From: a virus
Length of the DNA: 21,654 nucleotides
Direction: 5' to 3' (one strand)
Virus record (IMG/VR): IMGVR_UViG_3300035182_000073
Span: 1 to 21,654 of that record
In this document: piece after piece, positions 7,256 through 16,096 of the stretch
Layout: every line of letters starts with the position of its first letter
How positions within the stretch are numbered: the first letter of the stretch is position 1
The notes under the pieces: generated by a model
What the model was told of the DNA's origin: nothing
Seen by the model: only the letters and a program-made list of their open reading frames with translations
The model's database searches: none
Program-made: the position numbers and the translations under genes

Positions 7256-8602
7256 TTATCCAATATACGCACGGTCTGCTTCTGCTACCGCACCAAAACT
7301 AATACCTTTAGCACGAGTAATAGTACCCTGAACAACTACAGGTTTAGCATGACCTTTGTTACCTGCTACGATTACAATTTGAGCATCAGTACCTGCAGTA
7401 CGACCACCTTGAGTATTACCATCATAGTCAAAGGTAAATGGTAGTGAACTGCTTGTAATCGTACCCTGGATTGGTACACCATCTTTGTCATTAACAACGA
7501 TGGCGGTAGAAGTACCGTAATCACCATTAACAGTATCTAAGAAGTACATAATATAGTAGCCAGTACCACCAGTAGTTAATGGAGTATTGAACGTAGTTGT
7601 ACCAACAGAACTGAACGGATATGTACGAGGTACACCATTGTAGTCTGTAAATTGAATACGGTTAGCATCATTTGCTTGGATATTATTGATAAATACCCCA
7701 GTAGTAGTAACAAGTGTATCACCTACGAAATAGCATAACTCATTGGCAGTTTTACCGATTACTGTACCAGTACCAGAATCAATATCTGTAGTTTGACGTA
7801 ATAGGTATTGTGCTTTCGTGTAAATCTGTTCTAGTGTTGCACCATTACCATCAATAACAACTCTAAACGGATATGAGCCTGATCCAATTGCCTCATTCTG
7901 ATCTGCAGTGTAATAAGTAACAGTAATATTATTATATGGCGCTGCTGTCATTGAACTGTCAGGTGCTTGGATCTTTAAGTCATCTTCATTAGATAACAGT
8001 ACGTTTACCGTATAAGCACCAGTACCTGATTGCCCAGTATCAGCAAGGGTAGATGATTTATACTTTTTAGCATACTCTCTAGCAAATGCTTTGAAATATA
8101 CACGGCTATCAAAGTTACCATTATTGGTATCACCAAATACTTGAATACCTTCATTGACTTCATCTGTAAATGTAAAATTAGCAGGTGCACCACCTTGTAC
8201 TTTTTGATAATACAATTGAGCACCAGTATTTACATCACCTAGCGATACAATACCTACGTGTTGACGGTTTAAGTTACCAGAGCTATCGTATTCAGACCAA
8301 CCACCATCACGTAATGCTTGACGCGTTGTATCATTAGCAGGTTTCCAACCATTATAACTACCGCCATCCGTACCAAATTGGAATTGACCAGATTTGGCAT
8401 CGATTACATACATTGGGAATGGATATTTATTATAAGCACTAGTTTCCCAAAGTTTAATGAACTTTGAGTAGAGTGCCTGCAATGTTACACCATCTTTGTA
8501 AATCAAGTTTCCTGCTTGATTCAGTGTAAAAGTTTTTGCAGTAGTATCAACAGTAATTTCCGTACCTACTACTAACAAGTTACCATCGGTAATTTTTGCC
8601 AT
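7256..8602 (-). CDS. Tail fibre or virion structural protein with shared head domain
   Basis: A 448-residue, strand-rich, Gly/Thr/Asn-rich protein without catalytic motifs. Its N-terminus (about 15-95) shares an arrangement with the smaller downstream product: T-L-N strand, then L-Q-A-L-Y-S-K-F-I-K-L-W helix, then an aromatic/Gly strand block ending in N-G-W. The rest (about 110-448) is rich in beta strands and small residues, as in phage fibre shafts and tips. The context of fibre genes supports a virion role. Its start is preceded by AGGAG some eleven bases away. Confidence 0.65.
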   Translation of the reverse strand: MAKITDGNLLVVGTEITVDTTAKTFTLNQAGNLIYKDGVTLQALYSKFIKLWETSAYNKYPFPMYVIDAKSGQFQFGTDGGSYNGWKPANDTTRQALRDGGWSEYDSSGNLNRQHVGIVSLGDVNTGAQLYYQKVQGGAPANFTFTDEVNEGIQVFGDTNNGNFDSRVYFKAFAREYAKKYKSSTLADTGQSGTGAYTVNVLLSNEDDLKIQAPDSSMTAAPYNNITVTYYTADQNEAIGSGSYPFRVVIDGNGATLEQIYTKAQYLLRQTTDIDSGTGTVIGKTANELCYFVGDTLVTTTGVFINNIQANDANRIQFTDYNGVPRTYPFSSVGTTTFNTPLTTGGTGYYIMYFLDTVNGDYGTSTAIVVNDKDGVPIQGTITSSSLPFTFDYDGNTQGGRTAGTDAQIVIVAGNKGHAKPVVVQGTITRAKGISFGAVAEADRAYIG

Positions 8603-8615
8603 TTGAATGCATCTC

Positions 8616-11201
8616 CTATGCTAAAAAGTTTCTATCAATAATTTGTTGAATCGGTAAACTCGTGTCTGCTGTGCTCAAGTTGTAATTTCTGATGCTAGTA
8701 AAAGGAACATACCCCTGCTTATACACTCTAATATCTACTAATCCAGTATTAGAATACACATAGTTATATGTACTGGTTGGGTTACTATCTACATTAACAC
8801 GTTCATTTGTTGTCCCTGCATCAAGAATAACTATATCACTATTAGGGACTAACCCAGTTAAAGTTAAAGTAATAACATCTAGTGGATATTGATAATCTTG
8901 TGCTGACGCTGTACTTACTGTAGTCATATACACGGAAGTAATTGCTGACGTATTTGCAGTAGAGGTAGTTATCTTCAGCTTCAGCTTATGACCTTTACTA
9001 GCATCAAGAGTCAAAGCATTCAAAGCAGTACCTAGGGTTGTAGCAGTATAGTTTGCAGTAGTCATTGTAGACCAACCAGCACCATTATTTAAATCAACAG
9101 CATAGTTATAGTTATAGTTAGTTGCAGTACCACCTGCCATTACTAAAGCACTATTAGCATATTGAGTATGCCCTAACAAGTAGTTTGGCATTGTAAATGT
9201 AACGCTTTGACCAACAGTCGGCATATACAACCCACCAGCAGATGTAAATGCTGCACCGCCTGTTAGAGATACTTGACTCGCAGTACTTGCTGTTGGCTCA
9301 TTCATCATTATTGCTATGCGACCAGCAGTAGTAGATGTAAAGCAATCAAACCAATGTGTACCATAAACAGATACCTGCGCTGTTAAAGCACCAACGCCAC
9401 CCATACCTTTTCTTGTTTGGTTTAGCATGAACATTACATCTGTATTATCTGCGTAGTCACCAAAGACATTTTCTTCTGTAAAGTTGATGCAAGAGTTATC
9501 ACCTGTTGAAATACCTAAGCGAGTATTGCTTGCGTAAACTCTTTGTATTTTGAAATTTGAGCAGTTAGTGTATGCAGCGTAAATATAGCCACATGCATTT
9601 GTTGTACCTAATGATAAGGGTGCTGTTCTTGTCCCTATGTTTCTCAATTTTATGCTAGAACACCCAGCATTTGCACTGAGTAATGCAGAATATGGTTGGT
9701 TATTTGTAACAGGTAATGATAGCCCACTAAATACGCAGTTCTTAACAGATGCACTTAAATACCATACAGATGTAGCATAAGTAGTTACTGTTGTACCTGA
9801 TACTCCACCAATAAATATAGTGTTATTACATACTACAGCTTCACATGAACTTAAGTTATATCCAGCTTCTATGATAACTGGACTATTAAATGTACAGTTA
9901 GTCATACGAGTACCAAGAATTGCATACACAGAGGCATTTGCCTGAATAGTATTTGCTCTAAATGTACAGTTATTAAAGGTGAATCCAGTAATATCTTGCA
10001 GTACTGTAGTATTTGCACCAGAAGCAGCAAGAGATACCCTAGCAAATACACAATCAGACATAGTACCACCAGCATAGCAATATGTCATTGTAAGACCTGG
10101 AGTCAACAGTGCAGTAGTTGGTTTATTACCTACGCCTACTTTTGACCATGATATTGGCGATGCTATCTCATCAAGGTAAATAGCATCTACGAATCCACTA
10201 TTTGATAGAGCAACCGAGTAAGGTTGTGTAAGTGATAAGTACCATTCCATGTTACATTTATCGATATTTACAACACCACCACCAGTAGATGTAAAGTCGT
10301 ATCTTGTTGCTAATGTAGCATTTGGAATAACAACAGCATTTCTTGCTGAAGTTGTACAGTTACAGAAAAATACGTTACCCACAACAACTGCAAGACCAGA
10401 AGGTGGTACATACCCATTGGCTGCAGAACCAGAGTTACCAATACGCACTAAACCAGTGTTATCAATCCAGACTACTTTACCTCTTTCTGGCTCAGTTCCT
10501 GTAGTTGTGGTAGTGCCAGCATTAGCATAAAACTCATAGTCACCAGCTCCAGCAGTCTTCTCAATAAAAACTCCAGCAACGTGCCTAAGTGTACCATTAT
10601 TAGGTATCTGTAAAGTTTGGTTAGCTGTGCCGTTAGTAGTACCAACAGGATACCAAGCACCGTAAACGTTAAATGACCCTAATCTATTAGCATTAACTGT
10701 AGCTGCTTCATCACCAAGGATCTCTAAGAATCCTACGGTACTTGGTCCTGTAGCATTTGCTGTAACACCAGATAATGTTAATGCACCTGATGTGTACTCT
10801 GTACCATTCCATTGTTTAATCATTAGCCAGCCAGTAGTTGGCATAGTGCCACCGTTTACAAGTGGTGCAGCAGTTAATGAGCTATACACGCACATTAGTA
10901 ACCCACTAGAATTTCCTTGAGTAACTGTAGAATTTAGTGCAGGTATAGTACCACTACCAGTATCAAATGGAATTAATCTTATACTTCTACCATCAATATT
11001 ACATGTACCGCCTAATGTAGCAGAAATAGTAATAGTACCCATTGAAGTTGCGGCAGTAGCACTTGAGTTATTATTATTTAATCCAAATCTACTATGCTGG
11101 TCGATGATAAGTGTACCACCGTTAATATTGTATATATCACCGCCAGCTTTACTAGTTAGAGCATCAATATTCTGTGTTGTTGTAATGGTATAAGTTGCCA
11201 T
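8616..11201 (-). CDS. Large beta-rich tail fibre (parallel beta-helix-like)
   Basis: An 861-residue protein dominated by Ser, Thr, Gly, Asn and Val. From about residue 270 to 650 it has recurring short strands with N-C or C-N-N type turns (for example M-T-N-C-T-F-N-S and F-N-N-C-T-F-R-A), the look of a right-handed parallel beta-helix with Asn/Cys ladders, common in phage tailspikes. No clear catalytic motif is seen, so a depolymerase activity is possible but not shown. The N-terminus has a strand-rich capping region opening with a Thr-rich stretch (residues 3-10). The last ~90 residues form a likely beta-sandwich. It has an AAAGG ribosome binding site and lies just after the collagen-like gene. 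Confidence 0.72.
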   Translation of the reverse strand: MATYTITTTQNIDALTSKAGGDIYNINGGTLIIDQHSRFGLNNNNSSATAATSMGTITISATLGGTCNIDGRSIRLIPFDTGSGTIPALNSTVTQGNSSGLLMCVYSSLTAAPLVNGGTMPTTGWLMIKQWNGTEYTSGALTLSGVTANATGPSTVGFLEILGDEAATVNANRLGSFNVYGAWYPVGTTNGTANQTLQIPNNGTLRHVAGVFIEKTAGAGDYEFYANAGTTTTTGTEPERGKVVWIDNTGLVRIGNSGSAANGYVPPSGLAVVVGNVFFCNCTTSARNAVVIPNATLATRYDFTSTGGGVVNIDKCNMEWYLSLTQPYSVALSNSGFVDAIYLDEIASPISWSKVGVGNKPTTALLTPGLTMTYCYAGGTMSDCVFARVSLAASGANTTVLQDITGFTFNNCTFRANTIQANASVYAILGTRMTNCTFNSPVIIEAGYNLSSCEAVVCNNTIFIGGVSGTTVTTYATSVWYLSASVKNCVFSGLSLPVTNNQPYSALLSANAGCSSIKLRNIGTRTAPLSLGTTNACGYIYAAYTNCSNFKIQRVYASNTRLGISTGDNSCINFTEENVFGDYADNTDVMFMLNQTRKGMGGVGALTAQVSVYGTHWFDCFTSTTAGRIAIMMNEPTASTASQVSLTGGAAFTSAGGLYMPTVGQSVTFTMPNYLLGHTQYANSALVMAGGTATNYNYNYAVDLNNGAGWSTMTTANYTATTLGTALNALTLDASKGHKLKLKITTSTANTSAITSVYMTTVSTASAQDYQYPLDVITLTLTGLVPNSDIVILDAGTTNERVNVDSNPTSTYNYVYSNTGLVDIRVYKQGYVPFTSIRNYNLSTADTSLPIQQIIDRNFLA

Positions 11202-11216
11202 TTATGCTGACCTTTA

Positions 11217-11654
11217 TCAAGTATTTACTACACTAACAAGAGTATTACCTACGTAATTTAAAGTTCTTGTTTCGTTAATAGAATTTTTAGTATAAGTTAC
11301 TTTTACTAACTTATCGCCTGAATACGTAAAATTTCTAAAAGAGCCATCTTCATAGAGTATCTCAATCAACTTACCATTACTATAAGTAAAACTAGCATCT
11401 AATGGAGGAGGTGCAGCACTATCCCCCTTGTCACCTTTGTCACCTTTGTCACCTTTAGGACCTTGAGAACCAATAAGACTTGAAGTAACTATTATATTTG
11501 TATTACCTACCAGTATAGAGGTTTTAGCAGTATCCAGTAGACTTATTTTAGTAGGATATTCTGTAGTGTACACTTTAGTATTATTTGTACTGACAACTAA
11601 ACTGACATTACTTTCTAAATGAACTACTGAAGTAAAGCTAAGTAAATCACTCAT
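11217..11654 (-). CDS. Collagen-like virion protein with C-terminal YD-type repeats
   Basis: A 145-residue protein with three parts. Residues 1-62 form a strand-rich head. Residues 65-78 are a perfect Gly-X-Y run (G-P-K then G-D-K three times). Residues 88-143 hold three spaced copies of a Y-x-G-x-x-L-V/I-x-V/I motif. Collagen-like triplets in phage proteins trimerise short rods in fibres. The coding DNA contains three tandem copies of a nine-base unit. The gene overlaps the upstream gene's stop by four bases. Fibre or baseplate accessory is the likely role. Confidence 0.7.
   Translation of the reverse strand: MSDLLSFTSVVHLESNVSLVVSTNNTKVYTTEYPTKISLLDTAKTSILVGNTNIIVTSSLIGSQGPKGDKGDKGDKGDSAAPPPLDASFTYSNGKLIEILYEDGSFRNFTYSGDKLVKVTYTKNSINETRTLNYVGNTLVSVVNT
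11430..11456 (-). repeat. Three tandem 9-bp repeats encoding G-D-K triplets
   Basis: Three exact copies of a nine-base unit (GTCACCTTT on the plus strand) fill 27 bases inside the collagen-like gene. They read as G-D-K triplets on the minus strand. Perfect short tandem repeats can gain or lose units by slippage without a frameshift, so rod length may vary among related phages. Confidence 0.85.
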
Positions 11655-11965
11655 ATTGTTACAGACGCTACAGTATAAATACTAAAAGGAGTCGTGATGA
11701 TAGTTCTACCATCAGACAACGTGTATTGAATATCCTGTGAGAGTTTAGCTACAGGCCAACTTGAAGTATCGTTTACTCGCATAGTAAATTTACCTGCTGC
11801 AAAATCTACTACAGTTATTACACAGTTTGCTATAAGTTTATTAGTAGCATCCCTAATCTGACTTTTAATAGTAATGTTTGTAATGTCCACAGGCACATTT
11901 TGAGCATCTGTGTATTGACACTGTAACTCAAAAGTACTGCCTATTCTATGTGTAATTATTTCCAT
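11651..11965 (-). CDS. Small fibre/baseplate-associated protein, Ig-like or BppU-N-like
   Basis: A 104-residue beta-rich protein. The motif order (strand, then Q-Y-T-D-A near 17-21, I-T-N-I-T-I-K-S-Q-I-R-D near 28-39, A-G-K-F-T-M-R near 56-62, then Q-Y-T-L-S-D-G near 79-85) is that of the small Ig-like domain found at the start of many phage receptor-binding and upper-baseplate proteins. No catalytic residues. It probably sits where the fibre meets the tail. Its ribosome binding site is weak: the best AAGG lies about 13 bases upstream. It follows an approximately 106-base gap that holds the hairpin at 12027-12053. Confidence 0.6.
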   Translation of the reverse strand: MEIITHRIGSTFELQCQYTDAQNVPVDITNITIKSQIRDATNKLIANCVITVVDFAAGKFTMRVNDTSSWPVAKLSQDIQYTLSDGRTIITTPFSIYTVASVTI

Positions 11966-12026
11966 AATTATTTATTAACCTTACTAAATAGTATTTTTAT
12001 CTCAGTTCAACCCAAGGTATAAGTAT

Positions 12027-12053
12027 AGAAGTACTGTTATTAGTAGTACTTCT
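12027..12053 (-). other. Nine-base-pair intercistronic hairpin
   Basis: A perfect nine-base-pair inverted repeat (AGAAGTACT and its complement) encloses a nine-base loop, in the largest intergenic gap of the window (11966-12071). An outer CTCAG/CTGAG pairing (12001-12005 and 12055-12059) could lengthen it into a longer imperfect stem. No T-tract follows it in the minus direction, so it is not a simple intrinsic terminator. RNA processing, attenuation or a regulatory binding site are options. I see no ORF in the gap. Confidence 0.5.
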
Positions 12054-12071
12054 TCTGAGTTATCTCTACAA

Positions 12072-12341
12072 TCACTTATAAACTTTACAAGGTTTAAGTG
12101 AGTTAGTTTGAATAACATCAGGCATACTGCCTTTACCCTGTGTATTTATATTTGCAATTATATCAAAATCTTTAGGGATACCTGGATATAATCTAGAATT
12201 AGGTAATCTTACCCATATCCTATTAGTATTATTAAAAGATGTCTGAGTTATATTATTATTATCTAACACACTTGTAGTAACATACTGAATTACTATAGGT
12301 ATAGATGTAAAAAATGGATTAGGATCCTTGTTCATATTCAC
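12072..12341 (-). CDS. Small uncharacterised protein after the spike gene
   Basis: An 89-residue protein. It contains two strand-like blocks (S-I-P-I-V-I-Q-Y at 13-20; I-W-V-R-L-P at 42-47), a Pro-rich middle and no membrane segment. The first codon may be a GTG at 12341 or an ATG at 12335 in the same frame. A purine-rich AGGTG precedes the ATG. It overlaps the last ~20 bases of the GH114-like spike gene, so it is likely translated with it. A chaperone or connector of the spike is conceivable, but not shown. Confidence 0.55.
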   Translation of the reverse strand: MNMNKDPNPFFTSIPIVIQYVTTSVLDNNNITQTSFNNTNRIWVRLPNSRLYPGIPKDFDIIANINTQGKGSMPDVIQTNSLKPCKVYK

Positions 12342-15300
12342 CTACTTTTGTAAATAAATTAGTATTTATTCTTAAGTTAGTTAAGCTGATTGGTCTAAAA
12401 GGTAAAACATTATTCAACAAAACATTAGCAGTAGCCGATAAGAATCCATCCTGATAATCCGCTATTGTATTTGCTTCCCTTATTGCATCACCAGAAGAGT
12501 CATCAGCAGCATAATTTAAAGATAATACATCAAATACATGATTTTGTCTTAGTCTTTTTAGCTGTGTAATTAAACCTTGATTATAAGCAATAGCAGCAGG
12601 ATCTGTGATTGTAAAGTATTGTCCTGTATCCCAATTGTATTCAGATCGTATACTCTCTGCCATAACATAATTAATGTATTTAACAGAATTATCCAGAATG
12701 GTGAATCCCCTATTAGAGCAGATTTCCTTAGTAGGCCAACTTTTACGCACTTTGCTTATAAGGCTTACCATACCATTTTGGTAATTTTCGGAAGGAAATA
12801 CATCCACACTATCGATAGTATCCATAAAGACACCATCCGCATTTGGTGAAAGATAAGTAAACGTTACAGTTAATGTGTCACCCGCTTTTAGTGTTAACCC
12901 AGATGCAGCAGATTCAACCACAAATGTACCTAGTTTGGTATTATAACTATAATCCAGATGCTGTATCAAAGTAACATTATTAAACTTAATTACTATTGGT
13001 GCATCAGGATCAACAGGAAAATAGCCTTGTCTACCATCAGGGTATTGGGCACTAGGAGATTCATTAATATATGGAACTCGAAAACCTAATCCACTATTAG
13101 CGCCACCGCCTGAATCTACAGAAATTAGTGTAGCTGTAAAGGTTACTGGGTATTGTCTAGGACCGAATATGATTGGTAAATAAAATTTTAATATCCTATC
13201 GTGCCAATAACTACTTCCTGCATTAATATAACTAGAACCCCAAACACCATTTTGATCTGGAAAGTTTACAGTTGCAACTGAGAAGTCTTGACCCCAACCT
13301 GCACCACCTTCATAAGCAGGGCACTTATGATTATTAGGGGTATATTTAGGGCAGGAAGCATTACTACATGCTGCCATAGCATCTCTTTTCCAGTAATTAG
13401 TTGAGTTGTACCCTCCTCCACAATTACCTCCTGCGTTATAAGAAACATACCCATTAACAGTATCGTAGGTACAGACTTTTGAACATCGTCCTAAACCAGA
13501 AAAATACTCACCTCTACTTAGACTACAAGTTTTTGTACCGTATCTAGCATTATCATGAGTACATTCACTAGTCTCTGCAAAAGTGTCATTATCTTTACAG
13601 TAGTAGCTAGCATACCCTCCTGGACCTGTATTACCTACATCAGGACCTGCTGTAGAAACGCTCCAAGGTTCTACATTAGTATTTGCAAAATCATATAATT
13701 TAGTATTTACTGCATCCTCTTCACCAAAAGATATATATAATATAACTTTACAGCCAGCTACATGCAGAGCATCTACTTTACTATTTGATGTAGCATATGG
13801 ATCTGTGACTACTAGATCATAAGTACTTAATTCTTCATCAAAACCACTAACATAACAAATATTATATGAAGGAAATCTAGCATAGATATCTATAGAAGTT
13901 TTTAAGGCTTGTTCATACGAACTCATAGCTGGTATAGTTAGATCAGTAGTTTTACTAGACAGGTTAACAATACCAATAGAAGCTTTACCAGCAATTATAT
14001 AGGGCAATATATTGGAATACTCACAAGGTGTATAATTAGGTATATGCACTAAATTTGCATTAACTGTAATATTTTCTACAACATTAGTAAATGTAGAGGC
14101 ATATTCATATCTAATACCTGAAAACACAATGTACTTACTTGATGTATTTCTTACCTGTATGGTACATACACTTGATCCTAAATCTCCCACATAAATATCT
14201 TCAAAATATGGTGAAGGATCTTTAGTAGCATTACATGTTAAAGATGCATCTTTAGAGAATAGAACTCCATTCTTATAGACAGTAAAATTACCCCAACCCC
14301 AATCTTTTTGAACTCTAATAGTTAACTTGCCTTTAGCTGAAAATGAAAATTTAGCACTGGAGGCATTACTATAATAACGCTGCTCACTATAATTAGTATC
14401 AGAATTCCAAGCACCTGTATAGGTAACCTGCCCTGAATTTAGAGGTACACTAGAATAGTTAGTATGTACGATACTACCATTAGGGTCTGGATACTCAGCA
14501 GATAGTTGAAAATTTATAACTTGTGCATTAAGTGTTGTTATATATTGGGGTACAGCACTAATGCTGGCTGTGAGAGCAGCATTATTCAATAAAGTATTAG
14601 ACGCAGGAAGTGTTAAAGTATTCACAGGATAAGGCTGTACACTTACTGCTTTTCCAGAAACAGAATCAAATCCAAAGTTTAAACAGTCTATAAATGGGTT
14701 ACTTGTTAAAGCTATATTTGCATTATAAATAGTATTTGATGTTAGATTTTGTATTTTTAGATTTATATTATTATGAGATGTACACAGGTTATATAACTGT
14801 CTAGCATGTTCCGTAGCGAGTTGGCTATCCCCATTCCCGTCCAAATTCATATAAGGATTTATGTACAAAGGTGTGGGTAAATTTAAAACTAGACTACTAT
14901 TGGTATTATCTGCGTATTTTATACACGTAAACACAAATGGAGCAGTAACACTGTTACTAATATATAGTGTAAGTGTATGCGGTCCTGGTGATAAATTATC
15001 TGCTAATACATAATCATAGTATCCAGTGTTGACATTAACAGTTTCATTTGAGGATACTACATCTAATGGGTTAAGAACATTAGAAATTGTTGATGGTTTT
15101 ACGCCATCAATATACACATCTGCATCTCCCCAACCATAAGATATACCAACTCTAATAATACACGTAGTGCCTGTAAAGTTTACAGTAGCTTTACCTTTAG
15201 TACAGAAAGTCCGTCTCTCTTGAACATTTGCAGCTAAAACAGGGTCTACATCAATAATCCAATCTGAGTTAACTACGCTAGTAGTGTTTGGGTAGCTAAA

Positions 15301-15417
15301 TGTTGCAGGGAAATTTATTCCATCTATATTTATATACTTTAGTCTTAAGTTAATAAAATCTTGCCCATCTCTGCATTTGTCACTATAGACAGTTAACTTA
15401 TCTAAATAACTACTCAT
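12319..15417 (-). CDS. Tail spike with an interrupted GH114-like glycosidase barrel
   Basis: A 1032-residue spike. Two similar beta-sandwich modules sit in the first half (about 31-168 and 309-440), each carrying I-R-V then G-W-G-x-x-x-V-Y-x-x-G. From about 517 the pattern is that of GH114, a TIM-barrel family that includes endo-alpha-1,4-polygalactosaminidase: V-V-T-D-P-Y (536-541), then G-C-K-V-I-L-Y-I-S-F-G-E-E (555-567). After an insertion comes A-D-G-V-F-M-D-T-I-D (860-869), like the family D-G-V-F/L-D-T-V-D motif; P895, the Y918-A920 region and the L967-A970 strand complete the barrel. Two insertions (about 600-700, Cys-rich, and 740-855, beta-rich) split it. Candidate acidic residues are D539, E566, D861 and D866. 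The enzyme call comes from motifs only; activity is inference. An endosialidase-like or pectate-lyase-like alternative does not fit the motifs. Confidence 0.72.
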   Translation of the reverse strand: MSSYLDKLTVYSDKCRDGQDFINLRLKYINIDGINFPATFSYPNTTSVVNSDWIIDVDPVLAANVQERRTFCTKGKATVNFTGTTCIIRVGISYGWGDADVYIDGVKPSTISNVLNPLDVVSSNETVNVNTGYYDYVLADNLSPGPHTLTLYISNSVTAPFVFTCIKYADNTNSSLVLNLPTPLYINPYMNLDGNGDSQLATEHARQLYNLCTSHNNINLKIQNLTSNTIYNANIALTSNPFIDCLNFGFDSVSGKAVSVQPYPVNTLTLPASNTLLNNAALTASISAVPQYITTLNAQVINFQLSAEYPDPNGSIVHTNYSSVPLNSGQVTYTGAWNSDTNYSEQRYYSNASSAKFSFSAKGKLTIRVQKDWGWGNFTVYKNGVLFSKDASLTCNATKDPSPYFEDIYVGDLGSSVCTIQVRNTSSKYIVFSGIRYEYASTFTNVVENITVNANLVHIPNYTPCEYSNILPYIIAGKASIGIVNLSSKTTDLTIPAMSSYEQALKTSIDIYARFPSYNICYVSGFDEELSTYDLVVTDPYATSNSKVDALHVAGCKVILYISFGEEDAVNTKLYDFANTNVEPWSVSTAGPDVGNTGPGGYASYYCKDNDTFAETSECTHDNARYGTKTCSLSRGEYFSGLGRCSKVCTYDTVNGYVSYNAGGNCGGGYNSTNYWKRDAMAACSNASCPKYTPNNHKCPAYEGGAGWGQDFSVATVNFPDQNGVWGSSYINAGSSYWHDRILKFYLPIIFGPRQYPVTFTATLISVDSGGGANSGLGFRVPYINESPSAQYPDGRQGYFPVDPDAPIVIKFNNVTLIQHLDYSYNTKLGTFVVESAASGLTLKAGDTLTVTFTYLSPNADGVFMDTIDSVDVFPSENYQNGMVSLISKVRKSWPTKEICSNRGFTILDNSVKYINYVMAESIRSEYNWDTGQYFTITDPAAIAYNQGLITQLKRLRQNHVFDVLSLNYAADDSSGDAIREANTIADYQDGFLSATANVLLNNVLPFRPISLTNLRINTNLFTKVGEYEQGS

Positions 15418-15418
15418 A

Positions 15419-16006
15419 TTAAATCATCACTGTTGTTGTTGGTACATCATACCTAGTAGCAACTAAAGTAACATTAAAAGTATTACTTACATTACTGTTA
15501 TTACTAATCACAATACTTTTAACATTAGAAGTACCATTAATTGTGAATGGCGTACTATCTGAGAATTCTCCTAGGTTATTTACCGATAAGTAAAATAAAT
15601 TACTCTTATCATTTAGTACAGAACTCTGAGAAGCATCACCATTATAAATACTTACAGTGTAATACGCTTGAGTATCTGATGGTGTTACTTTCAAATTGTA
15701 AGCCATATACCAAGCAGGAGTATTGGCGCTAATATCTATTACATGAGAACTGTTAGCTGGTACTATAATATTTGAAGCAGTATAGTTAACTAAATTACTT
15801 ATAACTAAATTGCCTGCATTACCACTACCGCCACCAGATGATGCTCCTATAGTAGACGGATCCAAATTAGAAAAGTCTAAGTAAGTTACTGGCCCTAGAT
15901 TTTGAATTAAAGGTAAGTATTGAACAATGCCAATTTCTATGAAATCTACTAAAGTTTGTTCATTTATACTGATATTGGGTAGGAGACTAGCATTATTATC
16001 ACTCAC
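15419..16006 (-). CDS. Small structural protein with Gly/Ser hinge
   Basis: A 195-residue protein. The first ~65 residues look helical or mixed, then a Gly/Ser/Asn-rich hinge (about 73-84), then a beta-rich Ser/Asn/Thr domain to the end. The start is a GTG supported by an AGGAG six bases upstream, overlapping the last codons of a 29-codon frame. The spike gene follows after two bases. It is probably an adaptor linking the spike to the tail or neck. I do not recognise the family. Confidence 0.6.
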   Translation of the reverse strand: MSDNNASLLPNISINEQTLVDFIEIGIVQYLPLIQNLGPVTYLDFSNLDPSTIGASSGGGSGNAGNLVISNLVNYTASNIIVPANSSHVIDISANTPAWYMAYNLKVTPSDTQAYYTVSIYNGDASQSSVLNDKSNLFYLSVNNLGEFSDSTPFTINGTSNVKSIVISNNSNVSNTFNVTLVATRYDVPTTTVMI

Positions 16007-16092
16007 GGAATACTCCTAAGAATTGATCTAGTCATACTTTCTACGACAATAGTATTATTATCTTTATAGATGATATTATTTTCTATAGCCAT
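16003..16092 (-). CDS. Possible 29-residue micro-ORF
   Basis: An ATG four bases after the neck-protein stop opens a 29-codon frame (starting M-A-I-E-N-N) that ends on a TGA overlapping the GTG of the next gene by two bases. It fills an otherwise empty 90-base gap. Its own ribosome binding site is poor (AAGG 14 bases away), so coupling to the upstream stop would be needed. The AGGAG of the next gene lies inside its last codons. It may be a short peptide or a chance frame. Confidence 0.3.
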   Translation of the reverse strand: MAIENNIIYKDNNTIVVESMTRSILRSIP

Positions 16093-16096
16093 AATA

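Noticed and set aside
7995-8223. 72-residue minus ORF inside the 448-residue fibre gene
   Set aside because: Different frame, hydrophobic-looking from AT-rich codons, no start signal.
8616-11201. Pectate-lyase or sialidase catalytic domain in the 861-residue fibre
   Set aside because: The fold pattern suggests a beta-helix, but I see no catalytic motif, so activity is not claimed.
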